DNA from: Symbiodinium natans
Taxonomy: Eukaryota > Sar > Dinophyceae > Suessiales > Symbiodiniaceae
Length of the DNA stretch: 49,419 bases
Assembly (NCBI GenBank): GCA_905221605.1
Contig: CAJNDS010002499.1
Span: 276,001-325,419, forward strand
Direction: 5' to 3'
The notes beneath the pieces were generated by a model, which saw nothing but the letters and a program-made list of their open reading frames with translations, ran no database searches and had not been told where the DNA came from. This document shows positions 21,703 through 31,783 of the stretch, piece by piece (the first letter of the stretch is position 1; the number at the start of each line of letters is the position of its first letter). A program made the translations under genes and the position numbers.

Positions 21703-22480
21703 CTCGTTTGGGGACAAGTACCAGCGGATGCCGCGTCAAGATTGCTTGGAACCCTCAAAACGCCCACAGTGACAGTTGTAACGGTCCTAGCCCTAGCCCT
21801 TGCGCATCGATGGTGGGCCTTCTTCCCGCCTGCTTCCTTGCACAGGAGGCGTTTGAGATCTCAGGTTTGGGCTTGTGTTGCGAGATTCAGGGGGTCCCTG
21901 GGGATCGTTCCACTTAAATCGTAGCTAGAACAATAGCTTAATTTGGACTAGGCTGTAACCAGAAAGCGGATCAGAGGCTAAGTTACAGGAGCTCGCTTTA
22001 GGGTTCTTCTTTGGCGGGATGTCTCAGGCTTCGACCCTTCGCCTCACCCAAAAGCCTCAAAATGCCTCGACCTGGGATGCCTCCAGTTTTGGCGATGAAT
22101 GGTGCACCAAGACAAGCAAAGAGAACCTAGTTTTGCCCGGTCGATCTGGTGGAATAACCCCTATGTTGCCACCTTCTCCGGCGTTCATCGTAGCTCCCCC
22201 ATTTGCCCGTATTATCTTGACTGGAAATCGTTCTAAAGGCTTGAGCTCCAGAAGTAGGGAACTGAGGATTTGATTATCAGAAAGAAGTCTCAGAGAATAT
22301 AATATCTGCATCATGTTGGCAGTCAAGGTGCCTAAAGTACGGTAACAGCCCCATGAAGTCAACGACAATGTAACCGCCAGATGGACGCAACTTGGTGCTT
22401 TCATTGCGCTCTGATGTTTCGCTCACTCATTCATTAACATCGCACGTCCACTACGTTCCTTGCATGTTGATTCGTTGTAT
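21703..22480. other. No gene resolved; open minus frames
   Basis: Just above 21702 the minus strand reads IRWYLSPNEA in frame with the next exon, but no AG separates it from an upstream stop. At 22404-22057 an ATG-initiated 115-codon minus frame overlaps another frame reading LRPSGGYIVVDFMGLLPYF near 22390. The two exclude each other. Confidence 0.3.
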
Positions 22481-22741
22481 TCACTGCACCTTTAATAGTA
22501 CATCCTCAGGTCGTTCTCTCGAGCGCAAGACGCTAAACCACCCCCTGCTCTCAAAAGCCTTAAGCCACCTCAATGACTCAAGCCCGAAGTGCTCTGAAAA
22601 ATGCTCTGAAATGCCCTGACAGGCCTCGACAAGCTGCTTCAGCACCGACTTGTCGGGGCCTTTTGGAGGCTTTGGGGTCTTGCAAACGGAGTCAAATACA
22701 CAGAGTTCCTTGCAGTGGTTTTCTGCGGCTTGGGGGCTTGG
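22481..22741 (-). CDS. Exon candidate, unidentified protein
   Basis: After GTAGAAAG at 22742 a minus-strand frame stays open for 86 codons to a TGA at 22481. It reads PSPQAAENHCKELCVFDSVC, KTPKPPKGPDKSVLKQLVEA, CQGISEHFSEHFGLESLRWL and on to VLLKVQ. Codons such as AAG, GTG CTG AAG CAG, GTC GAG GCC are typical of the real exons in this window. There is no in-frame ATG at the start, so it would be an internal or terminal exon. The composition suggests a helical protein. No family is recognised. Confidence 0.48.
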   Translation of the reverse strand, partial: PSPQAAENHCKELCVFDSVCKTPKPPKGPDKSVLKQLVEACQGISEHFSEHFGLESLRWLKAFESRGWFSVLRSRERPEDVLLKVQ

Positions 22742-25082
22742 CTTTCTACAGGGCAGTGAGATGATGCCACGTGGGGTTTTGAGCAAACTGCAGGCTGTCG
22801 ATCATCTCCAATGACAATCTCGACATGCTCCTAAAGCACTCATTTGCCCGATGAGAACCGAAAATGCGCTACCGACTACACAGAGACACACACACACACA
22901 TCGCACTCACAGCACGCTACTCACAGCATCTGTTGTCCACTCATGTCCAGCCTGACATTGTGTCATTGCCATTGGGCTCGGGATGGTTCGGGGAGATCCC
23001 GGGGCATGGTGTGCATTGTTGTGTATGCTTGTGTCCTGAGAGGAGACTTTGAGGAGAGGTCGAGACGAAGCATTAAGCGAGAACAGATAACCTGAGAATC
23101 TCTCAGATGAGAATCTCTGAGAATCTGAGAACAGAAAGAAAAACATGAAAACAAACGCTGTGGCCGCGACCTGCTCCCAGGAGCATGATAAGGTCGCCTC
23201 CAGAAGCACCAGTAACGGAGTGTTTGGAGATGTTTGGACTTCTTCTGCGGGCTTCTGCGGGCTTCTGCATTCCAGCTACAGAAGAAACGTCTTGTAGTGA
23301 CCCAAGCAATGGCGCAGCTAGATTTAGGCATAGCCATAGCCTCGACCATCCTTGGTGACAGGCGGATTGCCCTTCTCCTGTTGTGGCAGCGGCTGCTGTT
23401 GTGGGGCAGAAAGGGACTTCAAAGGCTCCGGGGCGGAACAGCGTCAGGGGTTTTTTCCGCAAACGTCAGGGCACCTGACACCTGGCTCTCCAACCACCGG
23501 AACCCCAAACCCCAAAACAATTTCAGGTCTTTGTTTAGACTTGGGTGTGGATCTTTCACAAGAGCTGCATTTGAGCTGTGAATGTGTTCTTGTTGTTTTG
23601 AGTGGCATCAGAATGCAATGAGGTTCTTTGACATTGATTGCAACTGAAGCATGTAAAAACTCTGCGCGTGCGAACGCTCTTCTTAGCAGTATGACCTCTT
23701 TCATACCAATGCATAGAACCCTTTCTCTTGGCTCTTGGCGTTGCTGAAAAAAAGAACATTTTGTCCGTAAACAAACAATCTCCCATCCTTAAATCGAAAA
23801 CCTAACATCAATCTGGTCTGGTGAAGGCTCCTCATCTTATCAGACTACTTCGGCGTAGTAAACTCTTCTTGAAAAACTAGTTGGGAGGGCCACATTAAGC
23901 TCTCTCTGTCCATGCGTTTTTGAAGAACTGTTGCCTCTTGGTTCAACCAACATGGTCTTTTTGCAACTTCAAAGTGGGGGCATGTTCCTTCTCGTTGGAA
24001 AAACGCACAAGTCCACTGTGCAAGGCTGCCCTTTGAGAACGAACTTGTCCTGTTCTGCATTAGGAATCGGAAGGCGTTTTTCACTACGCAAGTCGTCCTT
24101 TTGGGCATGGGCATGGGCCGAGCAAGCAAAACATCCCAGGTAGTAGTCAGAGGACTTCACAGGCGTTTGTTTGCTGTTTCAACATGAAGCGGCAGACATC
24201 TTCCTGTTCATGTTGAGAGGAATACTCTAAATCCTCCTTTGTTGTTGAACACGAAAGCCTCTGCTTCCTCACGTTGTTCAGAAGAGAACCTCTACTTCAT
24301 CTACTTTGAATACAACAACCTGTAGTCCTCCGTATTTCATTTGGGAATCCTCCATTGCCTCTATCTGCCAAGAAAGAAAACCTCTTCGGCCTTATTTTGT
24401 AATAGGAAAGCCCGTAAAAGCTTCATGCACCACAAAGGCAACCAAGCCTCTCCAAGAAAGCCAAGCAAAAGCTGCGAAGCCCAAACACCAAGAAGTCCAG
24501 AACTCCCAATGCCCAATAGCCGTGAAGTCAAGCCCCCCAAACCCCCCACCCAAAGAAAGTAACAGAACTGAAATGTACCCGGTGACACAAAAATGAGTCC
24601 CATTAACAAGGACGCTCCTTTTGAATCTAACCTGCAGATTTGCAAAAGTGTGACGGCGAGACCACGCCGGGGACCTTGGCAAAGTGCGCCACCTCCGCAG
24701 TGAGCTGGGTAGGTCCGTACCACTACTAGTAATAGTAATAGTAGTGGTGGTGCAAGTTTTTGATCACAGGACTGGGGGGCAGGGGAGGGGGCAGGGGGAA
24801 GTGCGAGTGAAGTGGGGCAGGCAACCATTGGCACTCTGGAAGTGCAACCCCCCCTTCCCTTATAGCTCAGAGCACACCAGGAGTGCAACCCGCCCATGCC
24901 GCTATCAGCAGGAAAGGCCAAGGCAACAAAAAAAAAGATCTGGAAGCACGACTCGGCCGAATGGATGAAGAAGGTCGGGGGCTCAGGTGCTTGAGGCTCA
25001 TGGTTTAGGTTTTTCGCTGCGGGATTGCGGCAAATACCATGCCCGATTGACTACCAAAAATAGACCTACACATGCTGTTTAC
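22742..25082. other. No gene resolved; possible plus-strand Lys-rich frame
   Basis: Several ATG- or non-ATG-initiated frames of 60-190 codons overlap on both strands. The most coding-like on the plus strand are a Lys/Pro/Gln-rich frame ending at 24596 and a short stretch near 24935-24985 reading KIWKHDSAEWMKKVGG with G/C-ending codons. If real, they would be convergent to the IF-3 gene. Small repeats: GGGCTTCTGC three times at 23242-23268, and TAG/GTG triplets near 24725-24750. Confidence 0.3.
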
Positions 25083-25160
25083 CTTTGCAGCATGCCTCCT
25101 CTCATCTACATTGAGAAACGGAGCGTCAGGGTCTATTTCGAGGTCCTTGTAATGATGCCA
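25083..25160 (-). CDS. Exon candidate downstream of the IF-3 exons
   Basis: Between an AG (TTTTGAAG at 25161) and a GT donor (AAAG/GTAAAC at 25082) the minus strand reads WHHYKDLEIDPDAPFLNVDE then RRHAAK, 26 codons in phase 0. The opposite strand also has a splice-bordered open frame over the same bases, so strand choice rests on the charged, protein-like composition and on the orientation of the neighbouring IF-3 exons. It may belong to the C-terminal extension of that gene or to the next one. Confidence 0.35.
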
Positions 25161-25780
25161 CTTCAAAAGGTTGTGAAAGAAGGTGGATTAACTGTAAAGT
25201 TGAAACCCCACCCCCATGCACTCCGTCAAAACCTTGGATGTTCTAAACCTTGAAGTGAAGGCTCCAAAGTTTCAAAGGCATCCGCCAAGGCCGACTCCCG
25301 CTAAGCCCCAGGTTGGGATTCGCCTCCCGGCGGACTCGCGCCAGAAGCTCCCTTCCACGGAGGAAAGCTCAACAAGCCCAGAGTGTCCCCAAAGTGTCTC
25401 CAAGTAGCCCGACACAGCTTTGCCAAAACTTTGCCAAAATGGGGCACTCTTAACAATCTTACACCGGAGCTTTTGTGGAAAACCACATTCTAGATCAGAC
25501 TAGAAACACAAAAGACAAACCCTTAACCAGTCTGATGCGGGAGAGTTGCGGATGGGTGGCTTGGAAGCTTGGAAGACCACTCCAGGACATTTCAGGCGTT
25601 CGGGCTTCAAGGATCTCGTTGCAACTGAAAAGTTGGTTCGGGCTTCTCATGCTGAGCCGTGCCTCCCTTCACCTCACTCGACGCTTACAACATCCTTAGG
25701 TCAGCTCTCTTAAGCCCCAAACATCAGGCCCTTCATATCGAAGAACTGAAAACCTTTTGGACCCCGCTTTGCAAGGGTGC
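25161..25780. other. No exon found; IF-3 C-terminus expected here
   Basis: The last 30-40 residues of an IF-3 C-terminal domain should follow the exon ending at 25781. I searched the minus strand here and found no convincing match. Confidence 0.35.
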
Positions 25781-28700
25781 CTGGCTTGGTCCTCGAACAT
25801 GCGCGAGCGGCCCTTCATGACGCACTGCACTTTGACCTGCGCCGAGGCTTAGGAATCCTTGGAATGATTGTGTAAGGTGGTGTTAGCAGTAGCTTGCTTG
25901 TGCTGAAGGCTCGGGACCCAGTGACAGGATGGCTCTATGGCAGGAGCTGTTGGGCGTCCCCCCTTGGGCCTGCTGGCGCTTGTTCTCGAGCCACCTCTCC
26001 ATGTTCCTCAGCCTCTCAATTGAAAATGGCGCGAAGCATCAGCAGTTTGCACGTCTAAATTCAGCTGAGCGGACGAATTGAACGAAAACAAACCCCAAAA
26101 AGAACAGACAAAAACGATGTGCTAAGGGTCTGCAGGGTGCTGAGGCTTGGGTCGATTGTCTCCTTGAAACACGTGAGAGCAGTCAAGGGCAACATTCAGG
26201 GCCCATCGTTTCAGTGAAAGATTTAGCAGCTGGGACTGGTATGAACAGTTTGGGGGGCAGGGTTCTGAAAGCCATGGCAACTTCAGCATCACCCACACCC
26301 CTGAAGAACAGCCTCACGAAGCTGAGAACTGAATCCACGGAGGACCACTGGTGGATGACATGTCTGCCATCCGCACCATCTTGCATCCCACAGGAACGAT
26401 CCGGGCCTTAGACGGGGCCTGAGACCTAGCAGGACCCAGCAAGGCACTCATAGTCGCTCTTGGCCGATGCGACCAAAAAACGGGTGGGAAAAAAAAACTC
26501 CCTCCTAAAGGCCCTGAAACCCTGTTCTCCACCGCCAGGCATATCATTGTGGAAGTGTCAAAGCTGAAACCTAGCCAAGCCCGCAACTTGGTGTTGAGAT
26601 CGTGATCGCCGATCGTGTATGTGATCTTTACCTGATGGGAGCTTCAGGTAGCTTGGATGCGGTCTTTTGCGCCGGGACTCGTCTTTCAAGTCTTCCAGAA
26701 CCTATTTCCGAAAGCTGAGCAAATGCATCTGGACTCCGATGGTTCTTTGAATACAGTTTCAAGCAAAGGGAAGCTTGGCTGCACGTTAACCCGACGTGAA
26801 ACAACAAGGGCAAGATTGAGTTGCACTTTAATTGCCTGACAGGCCCAAGCTTACCGCAACCACAAGTCCTAATGCTGACCTGTGCAGAGCGCATCTTTGG
26901 GGGGACATTCACGGTCGGAAGCGCGGGTTTGCTCAACACTCGGGGCTTCGGTTCTAGCACGAGGACATGCTCCTTCGGTGGATGTTTTACCATACCCCCT
27001 TAGCCCTTAGTTTCGTTTAAGGGGCATGCCCAAGGGGTTGAATCTTTCTTAATCAGGGCAAGGCAGTGCTACTCTGAGCCGCGGGTGGAAAGTTGGATGT
27101 CCAATCCGAGTCAAGAGGGAGTCATGTTGGGTATGTGGTGGTGATCGTATGGTGCGTTGGTGTAGTGAGGTCGATGGTGGAGGGGCTTGAGGAAGTCACG
27201 ACGCACATTCTCGAGGCGGGGGGGGTGCCTCCTTCATCTTCGGAGCCTTGTTCCTTGCCAGCTCCTGACATGGAAACGAGCAAAGGCACCTGGGGAACTT
27301 CTTCCAGGAGCAACCGCCAGTTTCAAACACTAAGTGCTCACCATGAGGGATATAGGCAGCTATGGGCTTGCCCACATGAGCCCAAACTGACCGCACAATG
27401 AAGGCCCGGTCTGCTCCTCCGTAGGATTTAAGGATCCAGTTCGGGCTTTCTTCGCATGAAACTCTGAACTGCAGGGGTGGCAGCACAACAGCACACATCG
27501 ACACCACCTCTCCTTGGCTCGCTTCTTCTCCTCGTACACAAACTTACCCACACCTCAGATACCCAGGGCTTCGTGCACGTGCACTCTGCGCACCGAAGAC
27601 CTTCAAAGACCTTCCACCCTGAACGCTGGACGACACCCGACATCGCCCTGATTCACAGCATTTGTGCTGCGCCCTGAGCCTGAAACTCTACTCTTAAAGG
27701 CCCTGGAGCACTGCTGTCACCGATATTGCTCCGATCTTCCCCTCTTAAAGTGCCGCATGCTACAAGTAGGCTAGGGTTGTCAACTATTTTGGGACCAAAA
27801 CAAAGGGAACAATTTTTGATGAACATATCCTCTTCCTTCTTCTTCATCTACCATGAAACGTCGTCAAGAATTGCTTGCGTTTCATCGTCCTTTTGGTTCA
27901 CTACCTGTCCCGAAAGCCATTCACCCCCTCTTGCAGGCCCGCAGTTCGGTTCAGCGGCTGAAAATCTTAACCAGCGGAGGGTCCGGATCCTGCAGCTGTC
28001 GCAACAAGGCGAAGTCTTGACTTGGCTTGTTTGTCTTGTTTTTCAATTCAAATTTCTTGGGAGGCTGGAGGGTTCTGGCGCATGTCAGGTGGGATGCCGC
28101 AGTGTGCCCGACGTGCATCGTGGCTGAGCTCAAGTTCTGTCAATTCTAGCACAAGCCCCCAGAAACGTTGGTCTCACAGTTTCCGTTCCTTGGTTCTTTC
28201 GACTCTAAAGCCTGAACCTCACGAAACTTTGAAGTGAAACAACTGAAGCCGCAGTACGATGTGCACTCCTCATTGATGAGGATCACGTCTACACCTTTGC
28301 TGCGGGCAATCTCCATGGCATCTCGGAGGGACATGACCTCGTTCATCTCCTGCCACATCGCTTCTTTGAGTGCATCCAAGGTTTGGGTTTCATTTCAGAC
28401 CCTGGGTTATTCAAACTTACATAGTGACCCCCGAGAACTTCCTGAACCCAAATGCCCGACTCATTTTGCAAGACATCCTCTGAGAATCCCAATGATCGAG
28501 CTCCTCGGCGGAGAAAAGCCTATAGTTAATTACACCTACTTCTCGCAACCCGCATTCTGCGGACCACTACTGAAACTGAATGATTCTTCGGGTTTGGGGT
28601 TTCAATCTGATAATATGCGAAGGTCACAGCGCTTTGTGGTGGCCGCCAGGAAGGGGTGCACTTTGCGCTCTCAGACAAACGCTACGCCGCTACGAGTTCA

Positions 28701-29023
28701 GAGTTGCCCCAGAAATCCCACATCATGCATCACTACCAAATCACAGAGCACATGCCAAGAGCAGCTCCAGCTGCCTCCATGCGACTGGCGCCCGTCTCAA
28801 GCTTGTCACTGACAATGCCAACGACACGGACCTGCATGGGGCACGCGTGGACACCGAGCAGCAAAGGAGACCCTCGGGCGATGGGGGTGGGGTGGAGCGG
28901 GCGAAGAACACACGGCGCACAACCGTATTTAGGCACCACGAGCAAAACACCAGGCCAACACAAGTCCTCTCGGCCTCGTTCGCCCGAATCTCGTCGTTGA
29001 CTTTGTATTCTTTTTGCTGTACC
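25781..29023 (-). CDS. Translation initiation factor IF-3 (organellar type), nine exons found, incomplete
   Basis: IF-3 binds the small ribosomal subunit and controls start-codon selection in bacteria, plastids and mitochondria. Nine minus-strand exons align end to end with bacterial IF-3: 29023-28975 (EYKVNDEIRANE), 28831-28808 (VRVVGIVS; end tentative), 28349-28269 (MSLRDAMEIARSKGVDVILI), 27989-27959 (DPDPPLVKIF), 27553-27513 (VGKFVYEEKKRAK), 27264-27229 (ELARNKAPKMKE), 26631-26588 (VKITYTIGDHDLNT), 26012-25970 (LRNMERWLENKRQQ) and 25836-25781 (VKVQCVMKGRSRMFEDQA). The first five cover the N-domain and linker helix, the rest most of the C-domain. Phases agree at every join and length matches the family. 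Introns of 130-600 nt use GC (most), GA (two or three) or GT donors with AG acceptors. The start codon and targeting peptide lie upstream (see 29402-29680), and the last 30-40 residues are missing. Plastid versus mitochondrial location is not decided. Confidence 0.92.
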
Positions 29024-29401
29024 CTGCGCAAGATAGCAAAGCTTAGAGGCTTAGAGTACAGCAGGAATGGACCATGTGACCATGTGCTCACACTCGAAAG
29101 ATACAACAAACCATCAATGCCAGATCTGAACCCCCAAAGCAAGCTGTAAACCAGTGAGAACTAGGTAAGTGCCGCTCAGCATCGCCTTGAACCTTCTTTG
29201 TGGCCGTGACATCGGACAAAGCGAAGGTATTTACCTAGCCCTGGAATCTCCATGGCTCGACATTCGATTGGAGGCCTGCCATCGAGACCTCGTGCCGCGC
29301 GAGCCAGGCCGGGAGATCGGACCTCTTTCAGTCATCTTGCTGCTACTTAGCTGCCTTAGCTGCTACTTCCCTCGCCCTCTTGGCCATATTGACGGCACGT
29401 C

Positions 29402-29680
29402 CTAGCATCCCGAGTTTTTGGACCATGGACCAGTATACGGACTAGCATTGACGGCCCAAGGGTAAGGGCGTCCTGGCTGCAGTCTGGGGACTTGCGGCGG
29501 AAAGGTTTCAAGGCGCTCGGGCTGGTCGTTCCTCCCAAACCCTGAAACCTCTTGCCGACCGTGGCTGAAGTGTCTCGCAACTTGGGGATTGCTGTTGCAT
29601 GACAGATCCTGCTCTGAAAATCCTACTTGAAAACCTGAATCACAGGGCCGAGAAGGCCGAAGGAATGTGGCGAAGTTCAT
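29402..29680 (-). CDS. Possible first exon of the IF-3 gene (targeting peptide)
   Basis: An ATG at 29680 opens a minus-strand frame starting MNFATFLRPSRPCDSGF, an Arg/Ser-containing, acid-poor N-terminus that could be an organelle targeting peptide. It lies about 650 bp upstream of the first confirmed IF-3 exon on the same strand. The frame stays open to 29402, with several possible donors, and no donor gives a clearly better phase match, so the link is inferred only from position and composition. Confidence 0.25.
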   Translation of the reverse strand: MNFATFLRPSRPCDSGFQVGFSEQDLSCNSNPQVARHFSHGRQEVSGFGRNDQPERLETFPPQVPRLQPGRPYPWAVNASPYTGPWSKNSGC

Positions 29681-29984
29681 TTTTTTGGCGTACGAGCAAC
29701 TACTAAGCTTTTCAGGATTCTGGGGATCTCACTGACTTTAGGCCCAAAGACAGCCACACAATGTGAACCAGAGTCCCGAAAGTTGCAGGCTGCGTGGGGC
29801 CTGCAGGTGCCGCGGCACAACGAAGGTGAATGAGCCTAGCGCCAGAAAGCACTGAATAATCTGAATACACAGATTGTCATACTACAACCAGATAACCTAG
29901 AGAAGGAGGCTCTATGTGATGCAGTGCGCTCCCCGTGTCCTCCAAACCGAAAGCAAGCAAAAGACATTTGCGAAGGCCCCTTGG

Positions 29985-30060
29985 CTATATGGCCCTATGG
30001 CCCAACGGCCCTATGGCCCAATGGCCCTACGACCCTATGGCCCTATGGCCTGGCCCCGAT
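29985..30060. repeat. GGCCCTAT/GGCCCAAC tandem tract
   Basis: Eight to ten degenerate 8 bp units built on TATGGCCC, CAACGGCC and CAATGGCC. Confidence 0.75.
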
Positions 30061-30282
30061 GACCCTATTAAGAGTCTCAAGCTTTGGTTTTCGGGCGTCC
30101 ATCGAGTGTGGGTTTGGAGGGTTGCTGGCTTTAAGGAACACCCTAAAGCCCTGAACCCCCACAAAATCCCGACGTCTCAAAACCCATGTCTCAAGCGCAG
30201 TGCGCGCGGCTCAGAAGGGCTGCCAAGGCTGCCAGGGCCAGGAACGGGCGCGATCTGGAGCGGGGAGGGGGGGGCAGAATGT

Positions 30283-30323
30283 GGTGGAGTCGGTGGGGTC
30301 GGTGGGGTCGGTGGGGTTGTGAG
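30283..30323. repeat. GTCGGTGGGG 10-mer tract
   Basis: Three to four units of GTCGGTGGGG on the plus strand. The G-runs could form a quadruplex. Confidence 0.75.
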
Positions 30324-30689
30324 GGCCCGGGCCCTGCGGGAGTTGACGGGAATTGGTGATGTTACAGTCCTGGTCAGAAGCATCATGCTGTCCACAAACT
30401 GTAAGAAGACTCCAAGATTACCGTCGGAACCGAAACGAAGGGGTTCAGATGGAGATGGGTTCTTCTTCATCAAAGCTGAGCTCTCAGGCCTTAGATTTAC
30501 ATCTCTCTTTTCATCTGCACGAATACCCGAAACGAGCCTCAAAGGAAGGAAACATCAGTCCGCTTGCAAATACAACCAGAGTTACTGCTACTGAAACAAT
30601 GTGTCCACGTTCAGGTGATGCATTCCTGTGCTACGAGAACAGCGCTAAGGCTAACAGGGATGCAATCATCGCGCGGGCATGGATGTTCT

Positions 30690-30900
30690 GGCCAATGGAT
30701 GTACTGGTGGCGTGTACGTAATCATCGTGTGGCGGTCCAAAAAAATCGAGGTTTTGGGCATGTGACATTCGCGAAACACTGCCGATACCGATGTTCTTGC
30801 CATGTCCGCCTGTGCGGACAGTGGACAAGCCGAAAACACTGATGCCACTGATGTTTTCAGCATGTCAACCACGCGAAACCTCGTGAATATCGAGTGAATT
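30690..30900. repeat. Degenerate repeats of about 45 bp
   Basis: On the minus strand, units contain GACATGCTGAAAACATC, GACATGGCAAGAACATC, CACATGCCCAAAACCTC and CATTGGCCAGAACATCC at roughly 45-50 bp spacing. The last part resembles the two-unit repeat at 4250-4352. Confidence 0.45.
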
Positions 30901-31192
30901 GGCATGTGCGTTTTGCACGTTCACGTGGAACCACCTCTAAAGGATCGACAAAGTTGCTTCTGAATCATCACGCAGGCCATGAGAAGCACGCTTCCAAAAA
31001 ACAAACAACACCCGCATGCGTAAATCACCTGCGTGCGTTTACAACACGTCCGCACATTTTTTTTTAGTATGGCCTTTGTCGGGTGACCCACATAATTTAC
31101 AGAACTGACTCATGAGGAAATTGCCAGCACTACTGCTGCGAGATCAGCGCAATCCTGCGCAGCTTCTTTCGTCATCGGGCAAACAGCAACAT

Positions 31193-31783
31193 TCATATCA
31201 GCTTGGATAGGCATTGGATCAAACATGATGACTGAAATGACTTGGAATACTTTGCCCTGAAAGCCCGTATCCACAACGATACGTGAAATGACTTGGAATA
31301 CGTGGCCCTGAAACCCAGAATCCACAACCCCGACGGGAAATGAGCAACGCTTTGCGCCTCGATGCCATCTTGCTTCCGAAACGAAGTGCGCACGACTATT
31401 GCTAAGCTTGTAAGGTGGGCTGAGCTAGAGTTCTGGGTTGCAGGCCAGGTGACATCAATGACCCTGTGCACAGCTCTTGGGCCTAAAGGCACGGCGGCAA
31501 GTGGGCGACCACAAGCACTGGAGAACATCACCAGCACTGCGGCAGGTGCAAAAGTGGGCTGCGGGCTTTCAATAGAGGTGCGAAAATGTAAGAAAGCATC
31601 GTGTAATGGAAACCTAGCATTCTTCTTCATCCTGCATTGCCATGTCACGTGGTTGTAACGCTCCGCTCGTGAGTGCAAAACATCATTGCAAGTCATGCAA
31701 GTCTCATGCAAGTCGCATTTTTTTTGTCCTCTTTGTTTCAACCTCCGCCGGGCCCGCGAGAAGAGAGTACTCAGGTGGTACAT
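31193..31783 (-). CDS. ORF of 196 codons, unidentified, carries an internal repeat
   Basis: An ATG at 31783 opens a minus-strand frame to a stop at 31193. It starts MYHLSTLFSRARRRLKQRGQ and includes VMFSSACGRPLAAVPLGPRA. The C-terminal part is two copies of a 17-residue repeat encoded by the 51 bp tandem repeat at 31233-31334. Codon bias is weak, and the plus strand is open for 98 codons over the same region. I do not recognise any domain; chance or a decayed gene are both possible. Confidence 0.27.
   Translation of the reverse strand: MYHLSTLFSRARRRLKQRGQKKCDLHETCMTCNDVLHSRAERYNHVTWQCRMKKNARFPLHDAFLHFRTSIESPQPTFAPAAVLVMFSSACGRPLAAVPLGPRAVHRVIDVTWPATQNSSSAHLTSLAIVVRTSFRKQDGIEAQSVAHFPSGLWILGFRATYSKSFHVSLWIRAFRAKYSKSFQSSCLIQCLSKLI
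31233..31334. repeat. 51 bp tandem repeat, two units
   Basis: TGAAATGACTTGGAATAC starts at 31233 and again at 31284, and the rest of each unit (GCCCTGAAA, ATCCACAAC) also matches. A third start (GGGAAATGA) is only partial. Confidence 0.85.

Larger units (their letters stand above)
29681..31192. other. No gene recognised; low-complexity tracts
   Basis: Contains a GGCCCTAT/GGCCCAAC tract (29985-30060), a GTCGGTGGGG tract (30283-30323) and degenerate repeats at 30690-30900. Frames on both strands are open near 30177-30590, without a preferred one. Confidence 0.4.

Noticed and set aside
26187-26386. Minus-strand frame reading RLFFRGVGDAEVAMAF, at first taken for the IF-3 C-domain
   Set aside because: The exons at 26012-25970 and 25836-25781 fit the IF-3 alignment and phase better, so this stretch must be intron.
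29024-29142. In-frame extension upstream of the first IF-3 exon
   Set aside because: It has no ATG and begins right after a TAG; a good acceptor (TTGCGCAG) at 29024 indicates intron sequence.
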